Positions 28,605-36,944 of a stretch of DNA of 64,000 bases are shown here, in pieces. Numbering within the stretch: the first letter of the stretch is position 1; each line of letters starts with the position of its first letter. The notes under the pieces are model-generated. The model did not search any database. It was not told the DNA's origin and saw only the letters and a program-made list of their open reading frames with translations. Made by a program: the position numbers and the translations under genes. Source of the stretch: JBDSLU01 sp963844435 (GTDB lineage Bacteria; Acidobacteriota; Vicinamibacteria; Vicinamibacterales; Vicinamibacteraceae); assembly GCA_963844435.1 (NCBI GenBank), contig CAWJOG010000004.1:372001-436000 (forward strand), read 5' to 3'.

Positions 28605-29372
28605 CTAATTCCTGGCCCGAATCTGTTTCAGCTGGTCGCTGAAGTGCTTGAGCGCCCGGTTGGTCTTGGGCTGCTGGTCGGCAGTCAGGTCGAGACCCTT
28701 CTTCTTCATGAAGGCGCGCGTTCGGGCTACCAGGTCGAACGCCCCTTCGGGCGGGGCTTTGGTCGAGAGCTCGAGGATACGCGAGCCGTCGGGATACATC
28801 CACAGCTCGGCAACGAAGTTGCGCTTCAGACCGTCAGGCTGGAACTCGAGCTTCATCAGGTTGATGGGGCCCAGCACCGACAACGCCGATAACTTGAGTC
28901 CGTCGGGCGCGTTGGCGTTGTAGAAGTCGCGCTGCTCCTTCGTGAACAGGTCGCGGATCTTCATCTTCCCGAGAATCACGGCACGCACGTCGTCGGCCTT
29001 GGTCTTGCCCTTCATAGACGCGGAGCAGACGAAACCCTTTGGCATGGCGTCCACCTCGACCTTCACCGAGGCCGACTGCCGGACTTCGGACGACAGCGTT
29101 GCCGGATTGACGGGGCGCAGCTTGATCACCGTGTCGCCTCCGCCGCCCTGCATGCGCCGCGCCCGCACCACCACGCCGGCCTTGCTCAGCGCCAGGTCCG
29201 GCGTGTCGAAGAACACGACCTGGCGGATCTCCGCCTCGAGCGGGTCCATGCCCAGCGCGTCGGCCGAGGAGCGGATAGCCGAATCGGCGACGGTCAGTTT
29301 CAGCTCGATGCTGTCGGAATGCTTCATCAGCCCGAACAGCTCCTCGACCTGCTTGTCGTTCAGGGTGCTCAT
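28605..29372 (-). CDS. CYTH-domain protein (triphosphate tunnel metalloenzyme-like)
   Basis: A 255-residue protein with the CYTH fold: SIELKLTV near the N-terminus (a variant of the ExExK metal-binding strand), VVFFDTPDLALSKAGVVVRARR and DTVIKLRPV. Other CYTH proteins hydrolyse tripolyphosphate or thiamine triphosphate, or make cAMP. The neighbour, a CYTH-Ppx fusion 3 bp downstream, favours inorganic polyphosphate as substrate. The C-terminal half has GPINLMKLEFQPDGLKRNFV and ALKHFSDQLKQIRARN. The gene is intact. ppk1 at 10.4 kb lies outside the island, so synthesis and breakdown genes are not in one operon. Confidence 0.75.
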   Translation of the reverse strand: MSTLNDKQVEELFGLMKHSDSIELKLTVADSAIRSSADALGMDPLEAEIRQVVFFDTPDLALSKAGVVVRARRMQGGGGDTVIKLRPVNPATLSSEVRQSASVKVEVDAMPKGFVCSASMKGKTKADDVRAVILGKMKIRDLFTKEQRDFYNANAPDGLKLSALSVLGPINLMKLEFQPDGLKRNFVAELWMYPDGSRILELSTKAPPEGAFDLVARTRAFMKKKGLDLTADQQPKTNRALKHFSDQLKQIRARN

Positions 29373-29648
29373 CTTGTCGTCACAGTCAGGCCTGGAGAGC
29401 GATACGACGCCGTGGTGTTCCGTACAGGGGTGTTCAGACGCCTGATGGTCGATGAGGTTACCACAATGCCAGTGCGGGTCGATTTCGCCTACTAACAGGT
29501 AGAGCCGCCGTTACCGGCGCCGCACTTCAGCCGATCGGCAGAACAGAGTGGTGAACGTTCGGACGTAGTCGACGATGCCCGCCGGAATTCTCACGACCTT
29601 TCGCAAAACCAGTCACTTCCACGCAGAGATCTCTAGTGATGATCGAGT

Positions 29649-30929
29649 TCATTTCACGGAACCAAACACCGCTCCATGCGCGAAAGCCGGACCGGTCTTG
29701 CCGTGGGGCCACTCATCACGGTCATACCGGATTCCGGGAATTCCGGATCCAGCGGCTGGAAGATCGCGAGCGAGCTGGAGCTTTCCGGTCTCTGGATCCA
29801 TGTCGATCAGGTAAACGCCACCGGCCAGTGTTCCTCCGCCGGTCATCACGATGCGCTTTCCTCCGGGTTCGAGCGCGAGCCAGTGTGGGCGGGCATCAAC
29901 GCCGAAAGCGAGTTCGTCTGCGATCACTGGCTTCTCCGGTGTGGACACATCCAGCACCACGAGCGATCCGGTGGTGCCGACGGGCTGAACCCAGAAACGA
30001 CCAGACCGCACGGGCACGTTGCAATCCGTGTCCTCGCCCTCCACCGCCGACCACGGGAAGGAACGCGCAAGTTTGGCGACGGGCATTCCGTCGAGCTCGG
30101 AGAGCACGTACAGCCCGCAGCGAAACGTTGCGACCATCACAGATGTTCCATCGCCAAGGACTCTCACTTCGGCGGGATGAAGGTGCTCGTTGCCGCGCGG
30201 TCCTGGCGGCAGCAGCACGGTGTGCAGCAGGGTCAGGTCGGAAAGGCGCCACACTTGAACCGACCGCCCGACTGTCACTCCGTGCATGTCGGCCGACGTT
30301 GTGACAACGCGGTCGAGTTGGGGGACCACGGCCAGACTGTATGGGCGCAGATCCCGATCGACAGGATTTGCTGCGCTCGCGGCTCGGAGCATTCGCCCAC
30401 GGTCGTCCAGTTCAACCAACCCGCCAGTTGCGCGGTGATCGGCCGCGAGACCTTGATAGGTGGCGAGCACAGTGCCGCTCGGCGTGCGGGCGAAACTGTG
30501 TGGATGGGAATATGGTCCCGCATCGCCGAAGTCACTGAACAGACGCGGGTGCACTGGGTCGCTGAGGTCGAAGACGAACGTGTGCCCCGTTTCGAACGAG
30601 TTGGCGAAAAGCTGGCTCGTGGACATCTCGTATTCGACGTGGTGCGCGCCGCGCCCGCCCGGCGCCGGCAACGTGCGGACGACCTGCCCGTAGGTTGCCG
30701 AACGGCGATCCACGTCGATGACCGCCAGAAAATCGTCAGCGGCCTTGTCGACGTCCCAGGCCCAGGCAAACACATGGGTGCTCCCACTGGATTCCCTGGG
30801 CGTCGCCAACGGCGAACAGCCCGACACCGCCAGGAGGAGCAGGCCGATAGCATGGCGGTACGATGTCCGAACTCGATCGGTTCGGGAGTAGAACGGACTG
30901 GCGGATGCGGTGACCGGTTCAGGCCTCAT
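29649..30929 (-). CDS. Lipoprotein with selenium-binding-protein-like beta-propeller
   Basis: About 426 residues from the ATG at 30929. A hydrophobic stretch ends in LAVSGC, a good lipobox, so the protein should be anchored outside the cytoplasmic membrane. The mature part is a beta-propeller with WDVDKAADDFLAVIDVD, GGRGAHHVEYEM, HPHSFARTPSGTVLATYQG, GNEHLHPAEVRVLGDG and DARPHWLALEPGGKRIV. The repeated histidine-rich blades resemble SBP56/methanethiol oxidase relatives. The copper ligands and activity cannot be confirmed from sequence alone. An upstream ATG at 31007 would place extra residues before the signal and is not preferred. Intact. Confidence 0.65.
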   Translation of the reverse strand: MRPEPVTASASPFYSRTDRVRTSYRHAIGLLLLAVSGCSPLATPRESSGSTHVFAWAWDVDKAADDFLAVIDVDRRSATYGQVVRTLPAPGGRGAHHVEYEMSTSQLFANSFETGHTFVFDLSDPVHPRLFSDFGDAGPYSHPHSFARTPSGTVLATYQGLAADHRATGGLVELDDRGRMLRAASAANPVDRDLRPYSLAVVPQLDRVVTTSADMHGVTVGRSVQVWRLSDLTLLHTVLLPPGPRGNEHLHPAEVRVLGDGTSVMVATFRCGLYVLSELDGMPVAKLARSFPWSAVEGEDTDCNVPVRSGRFWVQPVGTTGSLVVLDVSTPEKPVIADELAFGVDARPHWLALEPGGKRIVMTGGGTLAGGVYLIDMDPETGKLQLARDLPAAGSGIPGIRYDRDEWPHGKTGPAFAHGAVFGSVK

Positions 30930-31007
30930 AAAGCAGAATCGAGCGGGACGCCGAAGACAATCCGACGGAGCGTCACGGCTCGTCGGCGAGACGTTGTGTA
31001 GATGCAT

Positions 31008-31345
31008 GTGGTCTGCCTAACGAATTGCAGGCGCACCAGCCTATCGCAGCGGTTGCCGAACGTGTCCGCCTCGCGCCACTGGTGCCACTGTTCGCGGATT
31101 GTTCCCACAATCGTGTGGCCGTGTAAGGCTTCGGTCGGATCTCGCGTTCTTCCAATTGTGCAAGGCAACTCCATGCAGCTGGGGCCTCGACGAGTTTCGT
31201 CCACGCATGCGCAACCGGAAGGCATCGCCCCTGGCCAGGCTCAAGCTTGAGCCACGCTTCGAGCTCATCGGCGCTCTCACGAACTAGAACCTGCAACTCA
31301 TTGGCAAGCAGAGACTTCTGAAGGAATGCAGAGATTGATTCTGAT
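31008..31345. other. Intergenic stretch with a possible gene remnant
   Basis: On the minus strand a protein-like segment (LLANELQVLVRESADELEAW, then HAWTKLVEAPAAWSCLAQLE) continues one frame over as HGHTIVGTIREQWHQWREAD. It might be a small decayed or indel-broken gene of about 110 codons. No family is recognised. Confidence 0.3.
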
Positions 31346-31396
31346 TGGCTGGGTGTTAGGGACGGAATTCGCAACTGGCTGATTACCGCGGCCTGA
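31346..31396 (+). repeat. Orphan 16-codon gene end, copy 1
   Basis: Read in frame this is WLGVRDGIRNWLITAA followed by TGA. It matches the copies at 35703 and 40189. No start codon or longer matching protein lies upstream; an in-frame TGA is about 30 bp before it. It sits 8 bp before the end of the convergent serine hydrolase gene. Confidence 0.75.
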
Positions 31397-31404
31397 CGCC
31401 GCGA

Positions 31405-32745
31405 TCAGTCGACCAGCGCCTGGTAGACGAGAGTGTTGAAGTTCCAGAAGAGGTCGTGCTCGTTGTACGGCATGTGCTGAGCAAACACCATCCCGATCAG
31501 CCGCTCCTGCGGGTCGATGATGACCGTGGTCGTGGCGGCGCCGTTCCAGCCGAACTGACCCACCGAACCGAGCTGATTGCTCTTGGCCACGTCGAGCCGG
31601 ACCGCCACACCCAGGCCAAACCCGTCGGAGTCGCTCGACGCGTGCGTCACGCGCGGAAGATGGTTGAGATGGTTGGCCGTCATCAGCTCGACCGTCTTCC
31701 GCCCGAGGATCCGCACGCCATCGAGCTCGCCGCCGTTCAGCAGCATCTGCGCGAAGCGCGCATAGTCCCCGATCGTGGAGAACATGCCGGATCCGCCGGC
31801 CGCGAAGCCCCGGCCTTTCTCGGCATAGGAGGAGGCGATCGGGTTGGACTCCACGAACCGTCCCGATTGGATGGCGCCGCCATTTCCGTTCGTCGACGTC
31901 GCGCCCGCGGCGGGCTTCGCATGTTCGTATACAGTCGCGAGCCGGCTGATCTTGTCCGGCGCCACGTCGAAGCCGGTGTCCCGCATGCCGAGCGGACCGC
32001 AGATCCGCTCCTCGACGAAGTCCTCGAGCTTCTTGCCGGAGACCTTTTCGACGACTGCGCCGAGGATGTCGGTGTTGATGCCGTAGCTGAAGCGGGTGCC
32101 TGGCTCGTGAGCCAGAGGCAGCTTCGCCGCCTGCGTCACGAACTCGTCCATCGATCTGGCATCGAAGATCTTCGAGCTGTTGTAGATCTTGTCGAGCGGT
32201 TCGTTGGCGAAGCCGTAGATGAAGCCAGAGGTGTGGGTGAGCAGGTGCTTGATGGTGATCGGCGTGCGCGCGGGCGCCAGAACCGGAGCGGCTGCGGTTC
32301 CACCCTTGAAGACCTTAACCGCTTTCAGCGCTGGTAGGTACTTCGCCACCGGATCGTCGAGCTTGATGCGCCCCTCCTCGTGCAGCGTCATCACCGCAAC
32401 GCTGGTGATCACCTTGGACATCGAGTAGATGCGAAAGATCGTGTCCTTCTCCATCGGGAGCTGGCGCGCGACGTCGCGCTGCCCCCACGTCCGCCAGTCG
32501 ACGATGCGACCCTTGCGTGCCAGAAGCATGACGATGCCGGCGTGCTGCCCCTCGTCCACGAAGCGCTTCATGCGGGCATCGAGCCGCGCCAAGCGCTCTT
32601 CCTTGAAGCCGACAGAAGCAGGAGCGCCCGTCGGTAGCGGCTCGCGAGCCTCGCGCGGCTCCTGGGCGCCGATCGTCGGATGGAGGGCGAGGGCGAGAAG
32701 AACGGTGATCGTCAGGCGGAGGGGCCGACGTAACGCAATGCCCAT
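31405..32745 (-). CDS. Secreted serine hydrolase, beta-lactamase/esterase family (S12-like)
   Basis: A 446-residue exported protein of the beta-lactamase-related family that includes esterases and D-aminopeptidases. The signal peptide spans about residues 1-27 (LTITVLLALALHPTIGAQ). The catalytic SxxK is S108-M-S-K111 in FRIYSMSKVITSVAVMTLHE. A Tyr motif appears in TRFSYGINTDILGAVVEKVS, and the C-terminal GQFGWNGAATTTVIIDPQE supplies the third motif region. The substrate is unknown; bona fide beta-lactamase activity is unlikely to be the main role. Intact. Confidence 0.88.
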   Translation of the reverse strand: MGIALRRPLRLTITVLLALALHPTIGAQEPREAREPLPTGAPASVGFKEERLARLDARMKRFVDEGQHAGIVMLLARKGRIVDWRTWGQRDVARQLPMEKDTIFRIYSMSKVITSVAVMTLHEEGRIKLDDPVAKYLPALKAVKVFKGGTAAAPVLAPARTPITIKHLLTHTSGFIYGFANEPLDKIYNSSKIFDARSMDEFVTQAAKLPLAHEPGTRFSYGINTDILGAVVEKVSGKKLEDFVEERICGPLGMRDTGFDVAPDKISRLATVYEHAKPAAGATSTNGNGGAIQSGRFVESNPIASSYAEKGRGFAAGGSGMFSTIGDYARFAQMLLNGGELDGVRILGRKTVELMTANHLNHLPRVTHASSDSDGFGLGVAVRLDVAKSNQLGSVGQFGWNGAATTTVIIDPQERLIGMVFAQHMPYNEHDLFWNFNTLVYQALVD

Positions 32746-32778
32746 GGTCTTGACCTCGCGAAGCGTAAGACGTCGCGG

Positions 32779-32784
32779 ATTATG
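32779..32784 (-). promoter_or_regulatory. -10 box CATAAT upstream of the serine hydrolase
   Basis: On the minus strand CATAATCCGCGACG lies 34 nt before the ATG at 32745. It shares the ATAATCC(G/A)C pattern with the boxes at 2183 and 9259. Confidence 0.35.
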
Positions 32785-32819
32785 GATCGATCAGGGATGC
32801 GCGGCGCACCATTCGGATC

Positions 32820-33060
32820 GACCGGGGCGGTCGTTGATCGGCGCTCGTCGCGGTCGAACCGGACGCGTGGGCCTCGCGGGTCGTCGCGTGCACGCGCACA
32901 TTAGCGACGCGATCGAGCCAGTCCGCGTCTGGTGGACGAGATTGGCGTCACTGAGGAAGTCGCGACCGTAGACCAGATTGCCCCGAAGGTAGCGCACGGG
33001 CCGCCCGACCTTGCCCTTGGTCTGGGCGCGATACGGCCTCGAACAGTGGCGGCTCAATCC
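32820..33060 (-). pseudogene. IS21-family IstA transposase fragment
   Basis: On the minus strand RPYRAQTKGKVGRPVRYLRG, then LVYGRDFLSDANL, continues one frame over as DWLDRVANVRVHATTREAH. This is the conserved region after the DDE core in IstA of IS21-type elements. The catalytic part and istB are missing, and at least one frame change is present. It marks a second dead IS in the island. Confidence 0.7.
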
Positions 33061-33186
33061 GCCGACAACACCCACCTTTACGGTGTTACATCGAGCAGAA
33101 ACTTAGTGAAGGGGAAGGGCGGAGCGCCGGCCGGGCGACCGCGAAGGCGGAAGACGTTGCCATCCGCCTTCGCCGCGCCGCGGAGA

Positions 33187-33654
33187 CTACTGCTTCTCGT
33201 AGAAGGACATGCTGTCGACCGGCTGTCCCTTGCCGTCCGTACCCTTCGCGGTCGTGGTGCGTGTCTTGCCGTCGGGGGCAACGACAATGGTCTGCACGAT
33301 GGTCTGCTTGCCGGCGAGCTTGGAGACGATCCGGATTGTGTTCTTGTCGATGCGCGTGATGGCGAGGGTATCGCCAAATGGAGAGGACCCCGTGGCCGGG
33401 TGGTCCTTGCCGTCGTACTTGGCGGCGAAGGTCCAGTGGAACTTGGTGCCGTCAGTGCCGACCAGGTCGACGGTACCCTTCAAGGTATCTGCGGTCCCCT
33501 CGAACACGGTCGTTCCGCTCGTGAAAGGTGCCTTCGATTTTGCCGCGTTCAGCTTCCAAGTGCCGAGCAATGGGTCGGGCCCCTGCGCCACGGCGGTGCC
33601 GACGGCGATGGTGGTGAGAGCCGCCGCAATGCGCAGGACACGTGTGATCGTCAC
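33187..33654 (-). CDS. Small secreted lipocalin-like protein
   Basis: A 155-residue exported protein. The signal peptide MTITRVLRIAAALTTIAVGT is cleaved near AVAQ. The mature part starts GPDPLLGTWKLNAAKSKAPF, the usual opening of a secreted beta-barrel family common in Acidobacteriota. IVVAPDGKTRTTTAKGTDGK and the terminal SFYEKQ follow. The function is unknown; ligand binding is suggested by the lipocalin-like pattern. A GGAGGAAGT ribosome-binding site precedes the ATG. Intact. Confidence 0.75.
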   Translation of the reverse strand: MTITRVLRIAAALTTIAVGTAVAQGPDPLLGTWKLNAAKSKAPFTSGTTVFEGTADTLKGTVDLVGTDGTKFHWTFAAKYDGKDHPATGSSPFGDTLAITRIDKNTIRIVSKLAGKQTIVQTIVVAPDGKTRTTTAKGTDGKGQPVDSMSFYEKQ

Positions 33655-34017
33655 AGTACTTCCTCCTTGGTAAGGGTTCCCTCGAGGCTGGGCCGAGGCC
33701 TTCGGTCGAGCCGGCAGGGCGTCCTAGTCTGCGGCTGAGTGTGGGCAATAGCAAGGATTTGCTGAGTCCGCGACGGATTGGGCGCGACGAAGTGCTGCGA
33801 CGCGACTGCAAGCTCGCGCATTACGAGCGGCCGGCACGAGGAACGGCACCATCCACCGGTCAGCGCCATTGCGTGGACCAGCACCCACGCGTCGACGAAG
33901 CGACCATTTCATTGAAGCCTCGGCGAACCTCAGCAGTACAATCCCGCCATTCACCAGATCAACTGCCCTACGCTGCCGCTGGGCGCGCAAATCAATTCTG
34001 GGAGCGAGTCAAGACTG
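33655..34017. other. Divergent intergenic region
   Basis: 363 bp between the divergent lipocalin-like and amidase genes. No open frame with coding character is seen. It should hold both promoters, but I cannot point to a convincing -35/-10 pair. Confidence 0.4.
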
Positions 34018-35607
34018 ATGAGCAAACCGTCCACTCGACGACTTCGCGATAGCCAATCGTCGGCCTTCATCGAGCGGCTAGTCTCCAGACGCACCGCACT
34101 GGGCCTGCTCGGGGCCACTGCCGTCGCGCAGGTCGCGGGCTGTGGCAGCGCTTCGTCCACACCACCCGCATCGATCGCGGCCTCGGACGCCGTTCACTTT
34201 CTCACGCTTGTGGACATCGGCCGGCGCATCGCCTCACGTGAAGTGTCACCCGTGGACCTGACCGAGCGCATGCTGGATCGAATCGGACGGATCGATCCTG
34301 CCCTCAAGAGCTACGCGACGGTCATGAGTGAGGATGCGCGGGAAACGGCGCGCGCTGCCGAGCGCGAGATCGCAGCGGGCAAGTACCGCGGGCCGTTGCA
34401 TGGCGTGCCGATTGCCGTGAAGGACCTCTGCTACACGAAGGGTATCCGCACGATGGGCGGCACCGCCGTCCGCAAGGATTTCGTACCGGATGTTGATGCC
34501 ACAGTGGTGTCGAAGCTGCGAGCTGCCGGTGCGGTGCTGCTTGGCAAGCTGAATCTGTCCGAGGGCGCAGCGGCCGGCTACAACCCGGCACTCGACGTGC
34601 CCCTCAATCCGTGGAATCCGGATCGATGGCCGGGCATGTCGTCGAGCGGCTCGGGTGTCGCGACGGCTGCGGGTTTGTGTTACGCCGCGATCGGCACGGA
34701 CACGGGAGGCTCGATTAGAAATCCCTCGTCTGCCAATGGCGTGGTTGGTCTCAAGCCGACGTACGGCCGTGTCAGTCGATACGGCGTGCTGGCGATGTCC
34801 GAGTCGCTCGATCACGTCGGTCCGATGGCCCGCAGCGTCGCTGACGCGGCCATCATGTTCGATGCGATCGCGGGACGTGACCCGAAGGATCCGACGTCGC
34901 TCGACGCAACCCCTCCCAACGTGTTCAAGGATATTGCTCAGGGCATTCGAGGCATGCGTATTGGCCTCGATCGCGAGTACGCCTTGAAGGGCATCGATGC
35001 CGGTCAGGCCGCAGCCATCGAAGCAGCGCTGGAGGTTTTGAAGGGACTGGGCGCGCAGGTCGTCGACATCCGCCTGCCGGATCTTGCTGGCGTGGTGGAG
35101 ACGTGGATCGCCATCTGCGGCGCGGAGATTGTGGCGGCGCATGCAGCGACCTATCCGGCGCGCGCGAGCGAGTACGGTCCGTATATGCAGGAGTTCTTGG
35201 CCTCGGGCGCGCGTGTCACCCCGCAACAACTCGCGGCCGCGCGTGAGCAACGTGCAGCGCTGACGACGCAGTTGACCGCCGTGCTCGAGTCGGTCGATGC
35301 GGTCGCCGGTCCCGCAGGTGGCGATCCGGCGTGGCCCATCACACACGCACTCCAAGTCGGGTCGCTTCCGGAGTACCACAAGGCGTGGTCCGCGGCGCAT
35401 CCCCGCAGCGCCGAGTTCACGATGCCAATGGATCTCGCAGGCGTGCCGGCGATCTGCGTGCCGTGTGGCTTCTCGTCTGACGGTCTGCCGTACAGCATTC
35501 AGTTCACTGGACGACGTCTCGCTGAAGCCACTTTGTGCCGGGTCGCGTACGCCTACGAACAGGTGACGGCGTGGCACACGCGCCACCCGACCGTGAACCC
35601 GGCGTGA
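34018..35607 (+). CDS. Amidase-signature enzyme with Tat/lipoprotein leader
   Basis: A 529-residue amidase-signature hydrolase. The Ser-cisSer-Lys triad is visible: Lys in PIAVKDLCYTKGIRT (about residue 135), cis-Ser in PGMSSSGSGVATAAG (about 210) and the nucleophile Ser in GTDTGGSIRNPSSANG (about 232). The N-terminus SRRTALGLLGATAVAQVAGC combines a twin-arginine pair with a lipobox-like VAGC, so it is probably exported folded and lipid-anchored. The substrate is not predictable within this broad family, which includes amides, nitrile-derived amides and acyl amides. The gene is intact, has less extreme GC than the flanking chromosome, and ends 66 bp before a hairpin. Confidence 0.9.
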   Translation: MSKPSTRRLRDSQSSAFIERLVSRRTALGLLGATAVAQVAGCGSASSTPPASIAASDAVHFLTLVDIGRRIASREVSPVDLTERMLDRIGRIDPALKSYATVMSEDARETARAAEREIAAGKYRGPLHGVPIAVKDLCYTKGIRTMGGTAVRKDFVPDVDATVVSKLRAAGAVLLGKLNLSEGAAAGYNPALDVPLNPWNPDRWPGMSSSGSGVATAAGLCYAAIGTDTGGSIRNPSSANGVVGLKPTYGRVSRYGVLAMSESLDHVGPMARSVADAAIMFDAIAGRDPKDPTSLDATPPNVFKDIAQGIRGMRIGLDREYALKGIDAGQAAAIEAALEVLKGLGAQVVDIRLPDLAGVVETWIAICGAEIVAAHAATYPARASEYGPYMQEFLASGARVTPQQLAAAREQRAALTTQLTAVLESVDAVAGPAGGDPAWPITHALQVGSLPEYHKAWSAAHPRSAEFTMPMDLAGVPAICVPCGFSSDGLPYSIQFTGRRLAEATLCRVAYAYEQVTAWHTRHPTVNPA

Positions 35608-35672
35608 CGGTTCGGCAAAGGGAAGGCGAGGCCTGACTGTAAGGTTTCGCGGCGAACTTGCGTTCTACAGAA

Positions 35673-35694
35673 GTAAGGAGTGGTGTCTCCTTAC
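35673..35694. terminator. Hairpin after the amidase gene
   Basis: GTAAGGAG (35673-35680) and CTCCTTAC (35687-35694) form a perfect 8-bp stem around TGGTGT. There is no T-run, so termination is inferred. It sits immediately before repeat copy 2. Confidence 0.5.
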
Positions 35695-35702
35695 GGTAGT
35701 GC

Positions 35703-35753
35703 TGGCTGGGTGTCAGGGACGGAATTCGCAACTGGCTGGTCACGGCAGCGTGA
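35703..35753 (+). repeat. Orphan 16-codon gene end, copy 2
   Basis: Encodes WLGVRDGIRNWLVTAA then TGA in frame, with an in-frame TAG two codons upstream. Compared with copies 1 and 3, the differences fall at synonymous positions except for V/I at codon 13. Confidence 0.75.
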
Positions 35754-35864
35754 CAGAAAATCGCTATAAACACTGATACGACTGCGGATACCGGGATGGC
35801 CCTCGGCAGCCCTGTCCGAAATATGTAGACAGATTTCGGACAGCACCATTTGACCCATCAAAAG

Positions 35865-36752
35865 TCATCCGACGAGCCGCAGTGTAGTGATGAGGGCCGT
35901 GAGAGCGGCGGGCTGTTGCTTGCGAGTCGGGTAGTACAAGAAGAAGCCGGGGAACGGTGGACACCAATCCTCGAGCACGCGGATCAGCGCTCCACTCTCG
36001 AGGTGTTCGGCGATGCGATCCTCCGTGACCCACGCGAGGCCCGCTCCGTCAAGCGCAGCTTGAATCACGAGATCAACATCATCGAGCAGGAGCGAGCCAT
36101 TGACGGCGATCGTGAGCGACTCGTCGCCCTTGTCGAGCTCCCATTTGTAGACACTTTCGCCGCGGTGCCGGAAGCGGATGCACCGATGGTTCAGCACGTC
36201 TCGAGGCGACGCCGGCTTCGGGTGTGATTCGAAGTAGGCGGGTGCGCCAACGACGGCTGGCCGGAGGTCCGGCGACACCCGAACGGCCACCATGTCCTGC
36301 GCGATGTATTCCCCGAACTGAATCCCCGCATCGTAGCCGGCCGACACGAGATCGACCCGGGTATCGTCGGAGGTAATCTCAAGCTCAACCCCCGGGTAGT
36401 CGCGCACAAACTGCCCCAGCTTCGGCCCAATGACGGTCTTCGTGGCGACGCGGGGACACAAGAGCCGTACCCGTCCGACGGGCGTGGACTGAAGCCCGGA
36501 CAACGTCGTCAGCACGCCGCGAATATCGGAGAGCGCTGGACGAAGTTGTGCCAACAACTGCTCGCCCGCATCGGTCGGTGACACGCTGCGCGTTGTGCGC
36601 GTGAGCAAGCGCACGCCGATCTGTTCCTCCAGCCGCCGGATCGCATGACTCAGCCCGGAGGTGGAGATGTTCAGGCGCTTCGCCGCCCGGGTGAAGCTGC
36701 GCTCATCGGCGACCGCCAAGAACGCTGACAAAACGCTGAGTTCATCGCGCAC
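35865..36752 (-). CDS. LysR-family transcriptional regulator
   Basis: A 295-residue LysR-type regulator. The N-terminal winged helix-turn-helix is FLAVADERSFTRAAKRLNIS-TSGLSHAIRRLEEQIGVRLL, followed by TRTTRSVSPTDAGEQLL. The effector-binding domain includes VGRVRLLCPRVATKTVIGP and SAGYDAGIQFGEY. It is divergent from the aldo/keto reductase gene, the standard layout for a LysR regulator and its target. It therefore probably controls the reductase/cupin/SDR cluster at 36.9-40.1 kb in response to a small aromatic or aldehyde compound. Intact. Confidence 0.92.
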   Translation of the reverse strand: MRDELSVLSAFLAVADERSFTRAAKRLNISTSGLSHAIRRLEEQIGVRLLTRTTRSVSPTDAGEQLLAQLRPALSDIRGVLTTLSGLQSTPVGRVRLLCPRVATKTVIGPKLGQFVRDYPGVELEITSDDTRVDLVSAGYDAGIQFGEYIAQDMVAVRVSPDLRPAVVGAPAYFESHPKPASPRDVLNHRCIRFRHRGESVYKWELDKGDESLTIAVNGSLLLDDVDLVIQAALDGAGLAWVTEDRIAEHLESGALIRVLEDWCPPFPGFFLYYPTRKQQPAALTALITTLRLVG

Positions 36753-36944
36753 GACTATTTACTCCCAGTCAACAGCCCTTGCAGATTGTACTGGCTACTC
36801 ACGCGCGTGGAGCCGCGCTACGCTGATTCTCAGAATGAAATCGCTTGAATTCGGTCGGTCTGGCAGCCCGCTCATTGTTGAGGCTGTCGAGCTCCGGGAT
36901 CGGCGATGAGGAGCGTCTAGCGATCAAGACGCTGCTGCAACCTA

